NCBI RefSeq assembly: GCF_018603515.1
Contig: NZ_JACATN010000006.1
Coordinates: 267,933 to 331,932, forward strand
Reading direction: 5' to 3'
Length of the DNA: 64,000 nucleotides
Origin: Zobellia barbeyronii
GTDB lineage: Bacteria; Bacteroidota; Bacteroidia; Flavobacteriales; Flavobacteriaceae
Made by a program: the position numbers and the translations under genes. Numbering within the stretch: position 1 is the first letter of the stretch; every line of letters starts with the position of its first letter. Shown piece by piece: positions 35,899-45,095 of this stretch. The notes beneath the pieces were generated by a model. It was not told the DNA's origin, made no database searches, and saw only the letters and a list, made by a program, of their open reading frames with translations.

Positions 35899-38043
35899 AT
35901 GGAAGATAAGGAACGGGAACTACAACATAACGTAGGGGAAGAGAATACAGAAAAAATCACTGAAAATACTGAGGCTACGCCAAGTACGGAAGCTTCGGAA
36001 ACAGTGGAAATTCCTGAAAAAGAACCATCCGGAACACTAGATGAAAACGGCACTCAAAATGAGGCCGAAACAACAGAGGCTGCCGAACCAGAAGAGAGTC
36101 TTCCGTCCAAATCAGAAGCAGGGGAAAAGCCTGTAGCTACCGATTCTAAAAAAGAGGAGACAACGGCAAATGGAGATGATGCTGTTCTTGAAGAAATAGA
36201 TGAGAGTAATGCCGAGGATGCCGAAGACACAGGGAACAACGAGCGTCATACCATTCCTATTTTAGACTACCACTCCATGTCTATGGAGAATTTGGTGGGT
36301 GAATTACAGAAATTAGTTCGTAACGAGAAAGTACAGGCCATTAAGAAACAGGTAGATGGCATTAAATCTGAATTCGACCTAAAATTTCAAGAATTTCTAG
36401 AAGAGAAAAAAGAAGATTTTATAAATGGTGGTGGTAATGAAATTGACTTTAGGTACAATTCTGTAACTAAAAGGCAATTCAACGAAGTATATGATGATTA
36501 TCGTGAAAAACGAAATATATACTATAAATCTCTTGAAAAAAATCTAAAAGAAAATCTAAGCAGACGTCTTGAGATTATTGAGGAGTTAAAAGGTTTGGTG
36601 AATGTTGATGAAGACATGAACACAACCTACAAGGCATTCAAAGAACTTCAGGAAAGCTGGCGAAATGCTGGACCAATACCAAGAACGGATTACAATAACG
36701 TATGGCGCACCTACCAGCACCATATTGAGATTTTCTATGATTTTCTCCACCTAAATCGTGAGTTACGCGATTTAGATTTCAAGCACAACTTGGAGGAAAA
36801 AGAAAAGTTGGTTGTACAAGCGGAAATCTTAACAAAAGAACCCGACTTAACTATAGCATTTAGAGATTTACAGACTTTACATAAAATCTGGAAAGAAGAT
36901 ATTGGTCCTGTAGGCCAAGAACACCGTGAGGAAATCTGGGAACGCTTCAGTAATGCTACAAAGGTTTTACATCAAAGAAGGCAAGATCACTATAAAGAAC
37001 TTGATGCTGAGTATGAAAAGAACCTTGTTGCAAAGAATGAGATTATAGCTGCTATTGAAGCTATGTCCGGAAACGTTGCTACCAGTCACAAAGCATTGCA
37101 ACAACAAATTAAAAAGTTAGAGGAGCTCAGAAATGCCTTTTTTGGAGCTGGTAAAGTACCTAGGAACCAAAATGAAAAAACTTGGGATGCCTTTAAAGGT
37201 GCTGTACGTAATTTTAACAAGAGTAAAAATGCGTATTACAAGAACCTCAAAAAAGAACAACAAGATAATCTTGATAAAAAACGAGCTTTACTAGACCGTG
37301 CAGTTGCATTAAAGGAAAGTGAAGAATGGGACCGTGCCACTCCAGAAATGAAACGCATCCAGAATGATTGGAAGCAAATAGGGCACGTACCTAGAAAATA
37401 TTCGGACAAGATATGGAAGGAGTTTAAAACTGCTTGCAACCACTATTTTGACCGCATGCATGCTGTTAAAAATGAAGGTCTTAAGGATGAACAAGAAAAT
37501 TTCGAAAAGAAAAGTGCTTGTTTGGATAAATTAGCGGCCTTTGAACTATCCGGTAAAAGAGAAGATGATTTAACATCTATAAAAGCTTTTATTGCTGAAT
37601 GGAAAACTTATGGTAGAGTTCCATTTAAGAAGAAGAATATAGACCAGAAGTTTAATAAAATTCTAGACGGAATTTTCAAGAAGTTAGATATTGACCGTCA
37701 AGAATCTGAACTCCTTAAATATGGTAATAAAATTCAGGAATTGGCAAATGCCGATAATGAGCGCGCTATACAAAACGAACGTAGTTTTATTCGTAAGAAA
37801 ATAGAGGAAAGCAAAGGAGAGATTCGACAGTTGGAAACCAATCTTGAATTTTTCTCAAATGCTTCTGAGGACAATCCATTAGTACGTGATGTTATTAAAC
37901 GAGTTGAAAGTCACAAGGAAACTCTTGAAACCTGGAAAGCTAAGTTGAAGAAACTTAACATTCTAAAGAATGACATTATTAGAGCACACGATGCAGAGGA
38001 AGAAGCTGCCAGTGCAGAAGCTGACGCAGAAGAGCAAGAATAA
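35899..38043 (+). CDS. DUF349 repeat protein
   Basis: A 714-residue cytoplasmic protein. The first 115 residues are a highly acidic low-complexity tail (Glu, Thr, Asp). The rest is a long helical, charged rod with about five DUF349 repeats, each with a conserved WxxxGxxPR-type core (for example SWRNAGPIPRTDYNNVW and DWKQIGHVPRKYSDKIW). It probably forms coiled-coil bundles. The function of DUF349 proteins is unresolved. It is followed 41 bases later by the FAH-family gene. Confidence 0.88.
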   Translation: MEDKERELQHNVGEENTEKITENTEATPSTEASETVEIPEKEPSGTLDENGTQNEAETTEAAEPEESLPSKSEAGEKPVATDSKKEETTANGDDAVLEEIDESNAEDAEDTGNNERHTIPILDYHSMSMENLVGELQKLVRNEKVQAIKKQVDGIKSEFDLKFQEFLEEKKEDFINGGGNEIDFRYNSVTKRQFNEVYDDYREKRNIYYKSLEKNLKENLSRRLEIIEELKGLVNVDEDMNTTYKAFKELQESWRNAGPIPRTDYNNVWRTYQHHIEIFYDFLHLNRELRDLDFKHNLEEKEKLVVQAEILTKEPDLTIAFRDLQTLHKIWKEDIGPVGQEHREEIWERFSNATKVLHQRRQDHYKELDAEYEKNLVAKNEIIAAIEAMSGNVATSHKALQQQIKKLEELRNAFFGAGKVPRNQNEKTWDAFKGAVRNFNKSKNAYYKNLKKEQQDNLDKKRALLDRAVALKESEEWDRATPEMKRIQNDWKQIGHVPRKYSDKIWKEFKTACNHYFDRMHAVKNEGLKDEQENFEKKSACLDKLAAFELSGKREDDLTSIKAFIAEWKTYGRVPFKKKNIDQKFNKILDGIFKKLDIDRQESELLKYGNKIQELANADNERAIQNERSFIRKKIEESKGEIRQLETNLEFFSNASEDNPLVRDVIKRVESHKETLETWKAKLKKLNILKNDIIRAHDAEEEAASAEADAEEQE

Positions 38044-38084
38044 CCAGTTTTGAGAATCAATCACTTACCAACAAATTAGAATAA

Positions 38085-38699
38085 ATGAAAGTAATAGGTA
38101 TCGGGAAAAATTATGTCAATGATAAATCTGAAATAAGCGGATTAAAAAATGACACTCAATTAATATTTACCAAACCAGATTCATCTTTGGTTACAGATAA
38201 TAAAGATGTTGTATTTCCTTCAATAACGAACCAACTTGTTTATGAAGTAGAATTGGTTGTAAAAATTGGCAAGAAAGGTAAAGATATTTCTTTAGATGAC
38301 GCAAACTCATACATCTCTGAAATAGGAATAGGTATAGACTATACGGCAAAAGACGTTCTTACTGCAAGTAGAGAGAAAAAACAACCATGGGCATTAGCAA
38401 AAGGGTTTGATGGCGCTTCACCTATTTCTAGTTTCAAACCTATTTCAGACTTCCCTGAATTAGACAATATTAATTTTGATTTGGTTATAAACGGTGAGCA
38501 AAAACAAGTAGGAAACACCGATTTTATTATTTACAATTTTGCAGAAATTATAAGTTTTGTATCCACTTTTATGACTTTAAATCCTGGAGATTTAATATTC
38601 ACGGGCACACCAGCATCTGGGACCGGACAAACCTTTAAAGGTGACCATCTACAAGCATCAATAGAAGGAGAATTATTGCTGGATTTTAAGATGATTTAA
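38085..38699 (+). CDS. Fumarylacetoacetate hydrolase family protein
   Basis: This 204-residue FAH-fold enzyme is of the short, single-domain type. The metal-binding Glu residues lie in YEVELVVKIGKKG. The later GIDYTAKDV, KGFDGASPIS and LNPGDLIFTGTPASG motifs are typical. Members hydrolyse C-C bonds in, or decarboxylate, small oxo-acids such as oxaloacetate or acylpyruvates. The exact substrate is not clear. It may be co-transcribed with the DUF349 gene. Confidence 0.88.
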   Translation: MKVIGIGKNYVNDKSEISGLKNDTQLIFTKPDSSLVTDNKDVVFPSITNQLVYEVELVVKIGKKGKDISLDDANSYISEIGIGIDYTAKDVLTASREKKQPWALAKGFDGASPISSFKPISDFPELDNINFDLVINGEQKQVGNTDFIIYNFAEIISFVSTFMTLNPGDLIFTGTPASGTGQTFKGDHLQASIEGELLLDFKMI

Positions 38700-38832
38700 T
38701 AAAAGGTATTCTCAAAATATGGATTTGTAGTATCTGGCAAAAAACTGTGGTAAAAAACAAGTGAGATTGACTTAATCGTACTGAAAAGTAGGTTTCTGCA
38801 ATTTTATACTTAGTGATAGCGTTATCTAAATC

Positions 38833-39642
38833 ATGGTAACAAAACATTATTTAAGTGCGTTAATTGTCTGTATTTCCTTGAATTTAATCTCTTGCTCATC
38901 AGAGAGTGACTCTTTGGAAGATAACGAGACAAATCTATTTGATGAAAATTCAACTGACACCCCTACTCACGGAGAGCCTGAACCAGAAACAACCGATACT
39001 GAAAGTGTTTTAAGTTGCCTAAAAACATTGGGAACAAACTATGTGGTTTTTGACGCAGAAGCAACAGAATCACCTTTAGACCAATGGAAACTAATTACCA
39101 AAGGTGACTCCGATTATTTAGACAAAGAAAGTCTTGGTCCCATAAATGAAACACATTTAGAATTCACAGGTAATAATCAAGGTAGTGGTCCTGTTACATC
39201 CCCCTTAGATTACATATTTACGGCACCATCTACTGGAGAATATAAATTATTAATGCGTTTATATCAGCGTTTAGAAGGCGCCGAAGAAGATAAATCTAAT
39301 GATGTTTATATAAAGATGGAGGGCAACTTTACTTCTGCTACTGATAAATATACAACCGAAGATTTACAAACTGATTTGAAGTTTTTTGGCAGAGGTGTTG
39401 ATCAATGGGGAGCTGTTTATTCCGGAGATGGTGGTGAAGCTCATAACAAATCTGCTATTTTGTATAATTTAATAGAAGGAGAAGAATATACTCTCACCAT
39501 GTCTGGTCGTTCTCAAAAAGCCAACATAGACTATATCTTACTTTATGATACCAAAGATATATCAATCACAACTGGAGCTAACAAAGATCTTGCTGAATTA
39601 AATGATGCTCAATATAGACCTGATTGGGATTGTAATCAATAG
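38833..39642 (+). CDS. Lipoprotein with a probable jelly-roll (carbohydrate-binding-like) domain
   Basis: This 269-residue lipoprotein has its lipobox Cys at residue 21 (LISCSSES), then an acidic, threonine-rich linker to about 60. The mature domain starts AxxFDAEATESPLDQW-like and has strand patterns (DYIFTAPSTGEYKLLMR, NDVYIKMEG, EEYTLTMSGRSQKANIDYILLYD) resembling CBM6-type jelly rolls attached to surface glycan enzymes. No catalytic residues are evident. It stands alone with 130-280 bases of AT-rich DNA on either side. The role in glycan binding is a guess. Confidence 0.6.
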   Translation: MVTKHYLSALIVCISLNLISCSSESDSLEDNETNLFDENSTDTPTHGEPEPETTDTESVLSCLKTLGTNYVVFDAEATESPLDQWKLITKGDSDYLDKESLGPINETHLEFTGNNQGSGPVTSPLDYIFTAPSTGEYKLLMRLYQRLEGAEEDKSNDVYIKMEGNFTSATDKYTTEDLQTDLKFFGRGVDQWGAVYSGDGGEAHNKSAILYNLIEGEEYTLTMSGRSQKANIDYILLYDTKDISITTGANKDLAELNDAQYRPDWDCNQ

Positions 39643-40002
39643 ATATATTCTTTTATAAAGACCCAAAGTTGTTCTTTAAAACCGACTTCTTTACTTAGAG
39701 ACAGATAAATTCAATTATAGTTTTTCAAGATTACCATAATAATCTAGTTAGAAATACAAAAAGAAACCTTCAGATTCTCTAAACGATTTATCTACATACA
39801 AATTTGTTGTACGATAAACTTTCCTGCTCCTCTCACGAATATAAACTAAGTGCTGAAGAAACCTGAGTACTTATTACTTGCGGACTTTCTAAACGAAGAT
39901 TACACATAAAAATACTATCTTTAGATGGTGCTGTATTGTTCTGTTTCGCAAATTACAGCCATCAAACTTCCCTCAACACTTAGTATTCATAAAAATATTC
40001 AT
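39643..40002. other. Intergenic stretch with no recognised element
   Basis: 360 AT-rich bases between the jelly-roll lipoprotein and the esterase gene. I see no hairpin, RNA gene or exact promoter match. A near-match TATCTTTA at 39916-39923 could be a degenerate -7 box. Confidence 0.4.
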
Positions 40003-41466
40003 ATGGGAAAAATGTATATTTCAAGTATTCTATTCATAATACTTGGTTTCAATGTAAATGCTCAAATATTTGAGGTTAGCTATGATTCAAGCTTAATGGG
40101 AGAAGACTTTTCGGGAAATGTTCTACTCTATCTTTCAAAGGAAAAAAAATCACCCAAAGACATATTTGTTGGCCTTGAATTGACTCCTGTCTACAGGGTT
40201 GCAGTTGAAGATTTAAAAGCTAATGAAATTGTGATTTTCAATGATGACGCTATATCATATCCTGTAGAACTATCCAATATTGAGAGAGGAAAATATTATG
40301 TACAAGCTGTGTTTGACATGAATCTTGGGGATGCTAATATTGGCTCAAGTTCTGGTAATATTTACTCTGAATCAACACAAATAAACCTAAACAAAGATTT
40401 TGACAAGGTCTTCAAGATTGAAGCAAATAAGGTTATTGAAGCCATAAAATTCAATGAAACCGAATTTTTGAAAGAGTTGAGTGTAAAATCAGAACTCTTA
40501 AGCAAGTTTCATAAAAAAGATGTTTTAGTAAATGCAGCGGTGAGCTTACCTGAAGAATACTATAATCAACCTGATAAAGATTACCCTGTTATCTTTTCTA
40601 TTTTTGGTTTTGGAGCCAATTACAAATTACATTCTGGACATAATGGTTTTTTGGGGCGGCTGGGCGAGCAACCAGCCATTGTAATTTATTTAGATGGCAA
40701 TTGTCCAGAAGGTCATTCCACATATGCAAATAGCGATGTTAATGGACCTTGGGGAGATGCACTAGTAAAGGAATTTATTCCTGCCCTAAACCAAAAATAT
40801 AGAACCAATGGTGCCTTTTTATTACATGGGCACAGTAGCGGAGGCTGGACTACTCTTTGGCTACAAGTAAACTACCCAAAAACATTTGCGGGAGCTTGGG
40901 CAAGTGCACCAGACCAAGTAGATTTTAGAAATTATCAAAACGTAAATATTTATGAATCCAATAATATCTTTTATAGCGAAAAAGGTACTCCCTTACCTGT
41001 ATTTACGATAGCTGGCCGTATTCCTGTAATTAGCACGAAAGACTTTTATAGAACTGAACATGTTCTTTACAGAGGTTCACAGATTCATTCTTTTGACGCC
41101 GTTTTTGGAGGATACGATGAAGCTGGCAATAGAATTAGGCTAGTTAACTCATCTACTGGTGAAATAAATAAAAATGCCCTCCCGCTCTGGAAAAGATACG
41201 ACCTCTCTATTATACTAAGAGAAAATTGGACAGACCTTAAGAAAGATTTAGGTGGTAAGATTAGAATATCAGTCGGTACTAGCGATAATATATTCTTGAA
41301 CCGTTCTGTTGAACTTTTAGAAAAAGAAATGAAATCATTAAATGCAAATATTAAATTTGACTATTTTCCTGGAGACCATTTTACTTTATTTACAGAAGAT
41401 TATAAGAAAGATGGAGTTGATTTTTTAGAAAAAAACTATAACACCTGGTTAAACAAAAAGAAATAA
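40003..41466 (+). CDS. Exported alpha/beta-hydrolase esterase (putative esterase family)
   Basis: A 487-residue secreted protein. A signal peptide ends near residue 21 (GFNVNAQ). The N-terminal half is a beta-rich domain and the C-terminal half an esterase-D-like hydrolase with the nucleophile S278 in GHSSGG. A possible late His is in FPGDHFTLF. It resembles the enterochelin/feruloyl-esterase branch, so polysaccharide or siderophore ester cleavage is possible. I chose ATG 40003 over an in-frame GTG at 39925, because only the shorter form begins with a signal peptide. Confidence 0.8.
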   Translation: MGKMYISSILFIILGFNVNAQIFEVSYDSSLMGEDFSGNVLLYLSKEKKSPKDIFVGLELTPVYRVAVEDLKANEIVIFNDDAISYPVELSNIERGKYYVQAVFDMNLGDANIGSSSGNIYSESTQINLNKDFDKVFKIEANKVIEAIKFNETEFLKELSVKSELLSKFHKKDVLVNAAVSLPEEYYNQPDKDYPVIFSIFGFGANYKLHSGHNGFLGRLGEQPAIVIYLDGNCPEGHSTYANSDVNGPWGDALVKEFIPALNQKYRTNGAFLLHGHSSGGWTTLWLQVNYPKTFAGAWASAPDQVDFRNYQNVNIYESNNIFYSEKGTPLPVFTIAGRIPVISTKDFYRTEHVLYRGSQIHSFDAVFGGYDEAGNRIRLVNSSTGEINKNALPLWKRYDLSIILRENWTDLKKDLGGKIRISVGTSDNIFLNRSVELLEKEMKSLNANIKFDYFPGDHFTLFTEDYKKDGVDFLEKNYNTWLNKKK

Positions 41467-41505
41467 AGCATGCCTACAAGGGTCTACCTATTTAAAATAT
41501 CAATT

Positions 41506-43122
41506 ATGAAGAATTACTTAATGCTTTTGGTGGTTGTCTTATTTTTAAGTTGCAAAAGCAACAACAAAACTACTGAAGAGTTGGCTGAAGTTGACCAAAC
41601 CACTATTGCCAAACATATTGAGCGTCTAGCATCAGATGAATTTCTTGGAAGAAAACCGTTTACTGAAGGTGAGGTTAAAACGGTAAACTATTTAAAAGAT
41701 GAGTTCGAAAAAATAGGCGTCCTTCCCGGAAATGGGGATAGCTTTTTCCAAGAGGTCCCCATGGTTGAAATTACAGGTACACCTTCAGAAAAGATGGTTG
41801 TTTCCGGAAAAGATGGAAGTTTTAATTTGGACGTTTTAAAAGATTTTGTTGCCGTAACTAGTAAAGTGAAAACAGATGTAAGTCTGGACAACTCAGAACT
41901 TGTTTTTGCAGGTTATGGCATTGTTGCTCCAGAATATAATTGGAATGATTATGAAGGCGTTGATTGGAAAGGTAAAACTGCAGTGGTCCTAATTAATGAC
42001 CCTGGTTTTCAGTCTGGAGATTCCACCTTGTTTAAAGGTAATGAAATGACGTACTATGGCCGTTGGACCTACAAATACGAAGAGGCTGCAAGACAAGGAG
42101 CTAGCGGATTAATAATAATTCACGATACCGAGCCTGCTTCTTATGGTTGGAACGTAATAGAATCTGGATGGAGCGGAGCTAAATTAATTATTGAAAGTAA
42201 CTTGCCCCTTCTTGATGTTGAGTCTTGGATAAGTAATGAGAGTGCGCAAAAAATTTTTGATGCTTCTATCATGAAAGGTGAGGATTATAAAACCCTTGCA
42301 AGAATTAAAGGATTTAAAGCTACTTCGCTAGATTTAAATGTTTCCGTCGCCATTCAGAACAAAATTAAAAAAGATGTTTCTAAAAATGTAGTTGCCCTAA
42401 TACCGGGTACAGAAAGGAAGGATGAAGTTATTATCTATTCCGCACATTGGGATCACTTTGGTATTGGTAAAGCCATTGATGGAGACTCTATTTACAATGG
42501 TGCTATAGATAATGCATCTGGTACTGCAGCTCTATTGGCTATTGCCGAAGCTTTCAAGAAAAGTACACCTACAAAACGTTCCATCGCTTTTATAGCCCTT
42601 ACCGGAGAAGAGCAAGGTTTGCTGGGTTCTGCCTTTTATGCTGAGAACCCCATTTTTGACCCTAAAAAAACAGTTGCCAATATTAATATTGATGCACTAA
42701 ATAGTCCCGGAAAAATGAAAGACCTAACCATTACTGGTTACGGACAATCAGAAATGGATGAATATGCAGAAGCAGCTGCGCTAAAACAAGACCGTTATAT
42801 TATTCAAGATCCTGATGCTGATAAAGGATATTTCTTTAGATCGGATCATTTTAATTTTGCGAAAATTGGTATTCCTGCCCTCTATGCAAGTGGTTCCTAT
42901 GAAGGATTTGACACCAGTATTGAGGAGGTAAAGAAAATCAAAGAAAACTACCTTATGCATATATATCATCAACCGTCTGATGAATACGATGCTGCAACGA
43001 GTGATTTAAGTGGTGTTCAGTTTGATTTACAGTTATTTTTTGAGGTAGGTTCAAAATTGGCTAATGAAGATTATTTTCCAAAATATTACGCTGGTAGCGA
43101 GTTTAGAGCGGTTATAAAGTAA
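41506..43122 (+). CDS. M28 family metallopeptidase lipoprotein
   Basis: This 538-residue lipoprotein (Cys16 in FLSCKSN) has an inserted PA domain (about 120-260) and an M28 aminopeptidase domain. The two-zinc site motifs are SAHWDHFG (H314, D316), GAIDNASGTA, LTGEEQGLLGS with the catalytic Glu, INIDALN and a late HQPSDEYD His. It should trim amino acids from peptides in the periplasm or at the surface. It starts 39 bases after the esterase stop. The upstream ATG at 41470 gives a poor signal peptide, so I chose 41506. Confidence 0.9.
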   Translation: MKNYLMLLVVVLFLSCKSNNKTTEELAEVDQTTIAKHIERLASDEFLGRKPFTEGEVKTVNYLKDEFEKIGVLPGNGDSFFQEVPMVEITGTPSEKMVVSGKDGSFNLDVLKDFVAVTSKVKTDVSLDNSELVFAGYGIVAPEYNWNDYEGVDWKGKTAVVLINDPGFQSGDSTLFKGNEMTYYGRWTYKYEEAARQGASGLIIIHDTEPASYGWNVIESGWSGAKLIIESNLPLLDVESWISNESAQKIFDASIMKGEDYKTLARIKGFKATSLDLNVSVAIQNKIKKDVSKNVVALIPGTERKDEVIIYSAHWDHFGIGKAIDGDSIYNGAIDNASGTAALLAIAEAFKKSTPTKRSIAFIALTGEEQGLLGSAFYAENPIFDPKKTVANINIDALNSPGKMKDLTITGYGQSEMDEYAEAAALKQDRYIIQDPDADKGYFFRSDHFNFAKIGIPALYASGSYEGFDTSIEEVKKIKENYLMHIYHQPSDEYDAATSDLSGVQFDLQLFFEVGSKLANEDYFPKYYAGSEFRAVIK

Positions 43123-43178
43123 TTGAAACTAACACAACCCGTATTGAATGCGCCATACTAATCCTGAAAAATAAAATT

Positions 43179-43622
43179 TTGAAAGAAACCTTAATAGAGT
43201 TATTTACCAGAGATTTAAATACCTTGAAGAATGAAATTGCCCTGTACAGTGATGATACTACTTTATGGAAGGTTGAAAATTCGATTAAAAATTCTGGCGG
43301 AAATCTATGTCTTCATATCATAGGCAACTTAAAAACATTTATTGGTAATGCATTGGCCCTAGATGACTACATCCGTAGAAGAGATTTTGAGTTTTCTGGG
43401 AAAAATGTGGATAGGACTATACTTTACAAAGAAATAGACGAAACAATTTCTATAGTAACTAAAGGAATTAGTATGCTTAGCGATGATCAGCTAAATGGAA
43501 ATTATCCTGCACTTATTTGGAAAAATGAAACAAAAACTGATTTCACACTCATTCATTTACACTCCCATTTAACTTACCATCTTGGACAGATAAACTATCA
43601 TAGAAGACTTTTAGAACATTAA
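43179..43622 (+). CDS. DinB-like family protein
   Basis: This 147-residue four-helix-bundle protein has the three His metal ligands of the DinB superfamily: one in LCLHIIGN and two in HLHSHLTYHLGQINYHRR. In this superfamily they bind nickel or zinc; many members are thiol transferases. The start is a TTG at 43179, as no ATG lies in frame nearby. It follows the M28 gene by 56 bases. Confidence 0.82.
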   Translation: MKETLIELFTRDLNTLKNEIALYSDDTTLWKVENSIKNSGGNLCLHIIGNLKTFIGNALALDDYIRRRDFEFSGKNVDRTILYKEIDETISIVTKGISMLSDDQLNGNYPALIWKNETKTDFTLIHLHSHLTYHLGQINYHRRLLEH

Positions 43623-43891
43623 TAGAAAAAATGAAAAGCGGTAAATTGGATTATCTGTAGCAGCGCTTCATTTTTTAACCTTGCCCAAAGGAATACATTT
43701 TCTATTAATTTCTAAATAATCACTTATAATTCACTCTATTTTAGAGTGATAAATATAATATGTGGTAAACCTCAGAAAGAGCTAAAACGTATTATCCTAC
43801 TGGACTGTCTGTTTTAATTAAAAAGCATTTTACATCCGTCGCAAAATAGTTCGTAAATCTAAACTTACTGATTATAGCGATAACTCAACTA

Positions 43892-44293
43892 CTATTTCCG
43901 ACTTTTCAAAAGCGCCATAGTCCACACATAATCGCCATCATGGGTAATACTTATTGATATCTCTAAATGCTGTAAGTGCGAATACAAAATTCTACAACTA
44001 GGTTTTCCCGCTGCCCTATCCCTTGTAATTTCAATTTTATTAAAGGCTAAGGTCTCATTGGGATAAACTTGCTTCACCGCTTTATAAATAGCTTCCTTAA
44101 CTGAGAATGTTGAAGCAAACCGCAACGAAGGAGTTTTAAATTGATTCGCATACTCCTTTTCAACTTCGGTGTAAACTCTATTGATAAAGGCATCATTGAG
44201 CATAGCATAGAAATCTGGTAAAAACACCAGGTCGTTCCCAATTTTATAATCCGGGCTCTCCCCAAATATTTTCTTTACATCGGGTTTATTCAT
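43892..44293 (-). CDS. AcpS-like 4'-phosphopantetheinyl transferase
   Basis: This 133-residue enzyme transfers phosphopantetheine from CoA to an acyl carrier protein. The two family signatures are IGNDLVFL (Asp21) and FSVKEAIYKA (Lys66, Glu67). It is short, like AcpS, rather than Sfp-type. It is the last gene of the fatty-acid-like operon and overlaps the enoyl reductase gene by 8 bases. Its natural target is most likely the operon's own carrier protein at 46478-46738. Confidence 0.82.
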   Translation of the reverse strand: MNKPDVKKIFGESPDYKIGNDLVFLPDFYAMLNDAFINRVYTEVEKEYANQFKTPSLRFASTFSVKEAIYKAVKQVYPNETLAFNKIEITRDRAAGKPSCRILYSHLQHLEISISITHDGDYVWTMALLKSRK

Positions 44294-45092
44294 TCTGATT
44301 CGTAGCTACTGCCATTACGTTCAATCCCCCATCTATATAATGGAGGTTTCCCGTATTACCTTTTGATAAATCCGAAAAATAATAGAGTGCACCGTTTGCT
44401 ACATCTTCAGAAGTAATATTACCTAACGGCGCTGAATTCCGAGTCATTTTCCGAAGCTTTCTAACCCCTTTTATACCACCTGCAGAAGTCGTCATTACAA
44501 GACCTGCAGAAAGAGCATTCACCCGTATGGCCGATTTTCCAAAGTAAAAAGCTAAGTATTTCACCATGTTCTCCAAAGCAGCTTTACTTATTGCCATACC
44601 TGCATACCCAGGAAATACTTTTTGACTAGCGTGGTAAGTCAATGTTAAAATAGAAGCTTGCTCTGTTAATAAGGACCTACCCATCTTACAGATTCTCATT
44701 AATGAAAATGCACTGATATTAAAAGAATCCATAAAATCATCAAAAGGAATATCTATAAATTCCGGCGGAGCTTCTTTTACTCCTGGAGGAGATGTACACA
44801 TTACTTTATGATTGCCATAAGCCACACCATGCAACATATAATCTATTTGCTGCCATTTCTGACCAATTGCATCAAACAGCTCTTTTACCTCGTCATCCTT
44901 TCTAATATCGCACGCAAATACTTCAATTGGTAAATCTTTGACCATGGTTTGCACCACGGCTACATTGTCATGATCTACGCTCAAGGCAACTTTACAGTTA
45001 CTCTCAATTAGCTTTAATGCGATAGCCCAAACAATACTACTGTCATTACGAACCCCGAATAGTAAGGCATTTTTTCCTGTGTTATCAATCAT
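44286..45092 (-). CDS. FabI-like enoyl-ACP reductase (SDR)
   Basis: This 268-residue NAD(P)H reductase is of the FabI branch. The nucleotide site is GVRNDSSIVWAIA. The catalytic pattern is Tyr153, Tyr163 and Lys170 (Y-x6-K within YAGMAISK), which sets FabI apart from ordinary SDRs. It should reduce the enoyl group, so the cycle can yield saturated carbon-carbon bonds. It lies 3 bases after the ketosynthase gene and overlaps the transferase gene. It is probably not the organism's only enoyl reductase. Confidence 0.86.
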   Translation of the reverse strand: MIDNTGKNALLFGVRNDSSIVWAIALKLIESNCKVALSVDHDNVAVVQTMVKDLPIEVFACDIRKDDEVKELFDAIGQKWQQIDYMLHGVAYGNHKVMCTSPPGVKEAPPEFIDIPFDDFMDSFNISAFSLMRICKMGRSLLTEQASILTLTYHASQKVFPGYAGMAISKAALENMVKYLAFYFGKSAIRVNALSAGLVMTTSAGGIKGVRKLRKMTRNSAPLGNITSEDVANGALYYFSDLSKGNTGNLHYIDGGLNVMAVATNQNE

Positions 45093-45095
45093 ACT

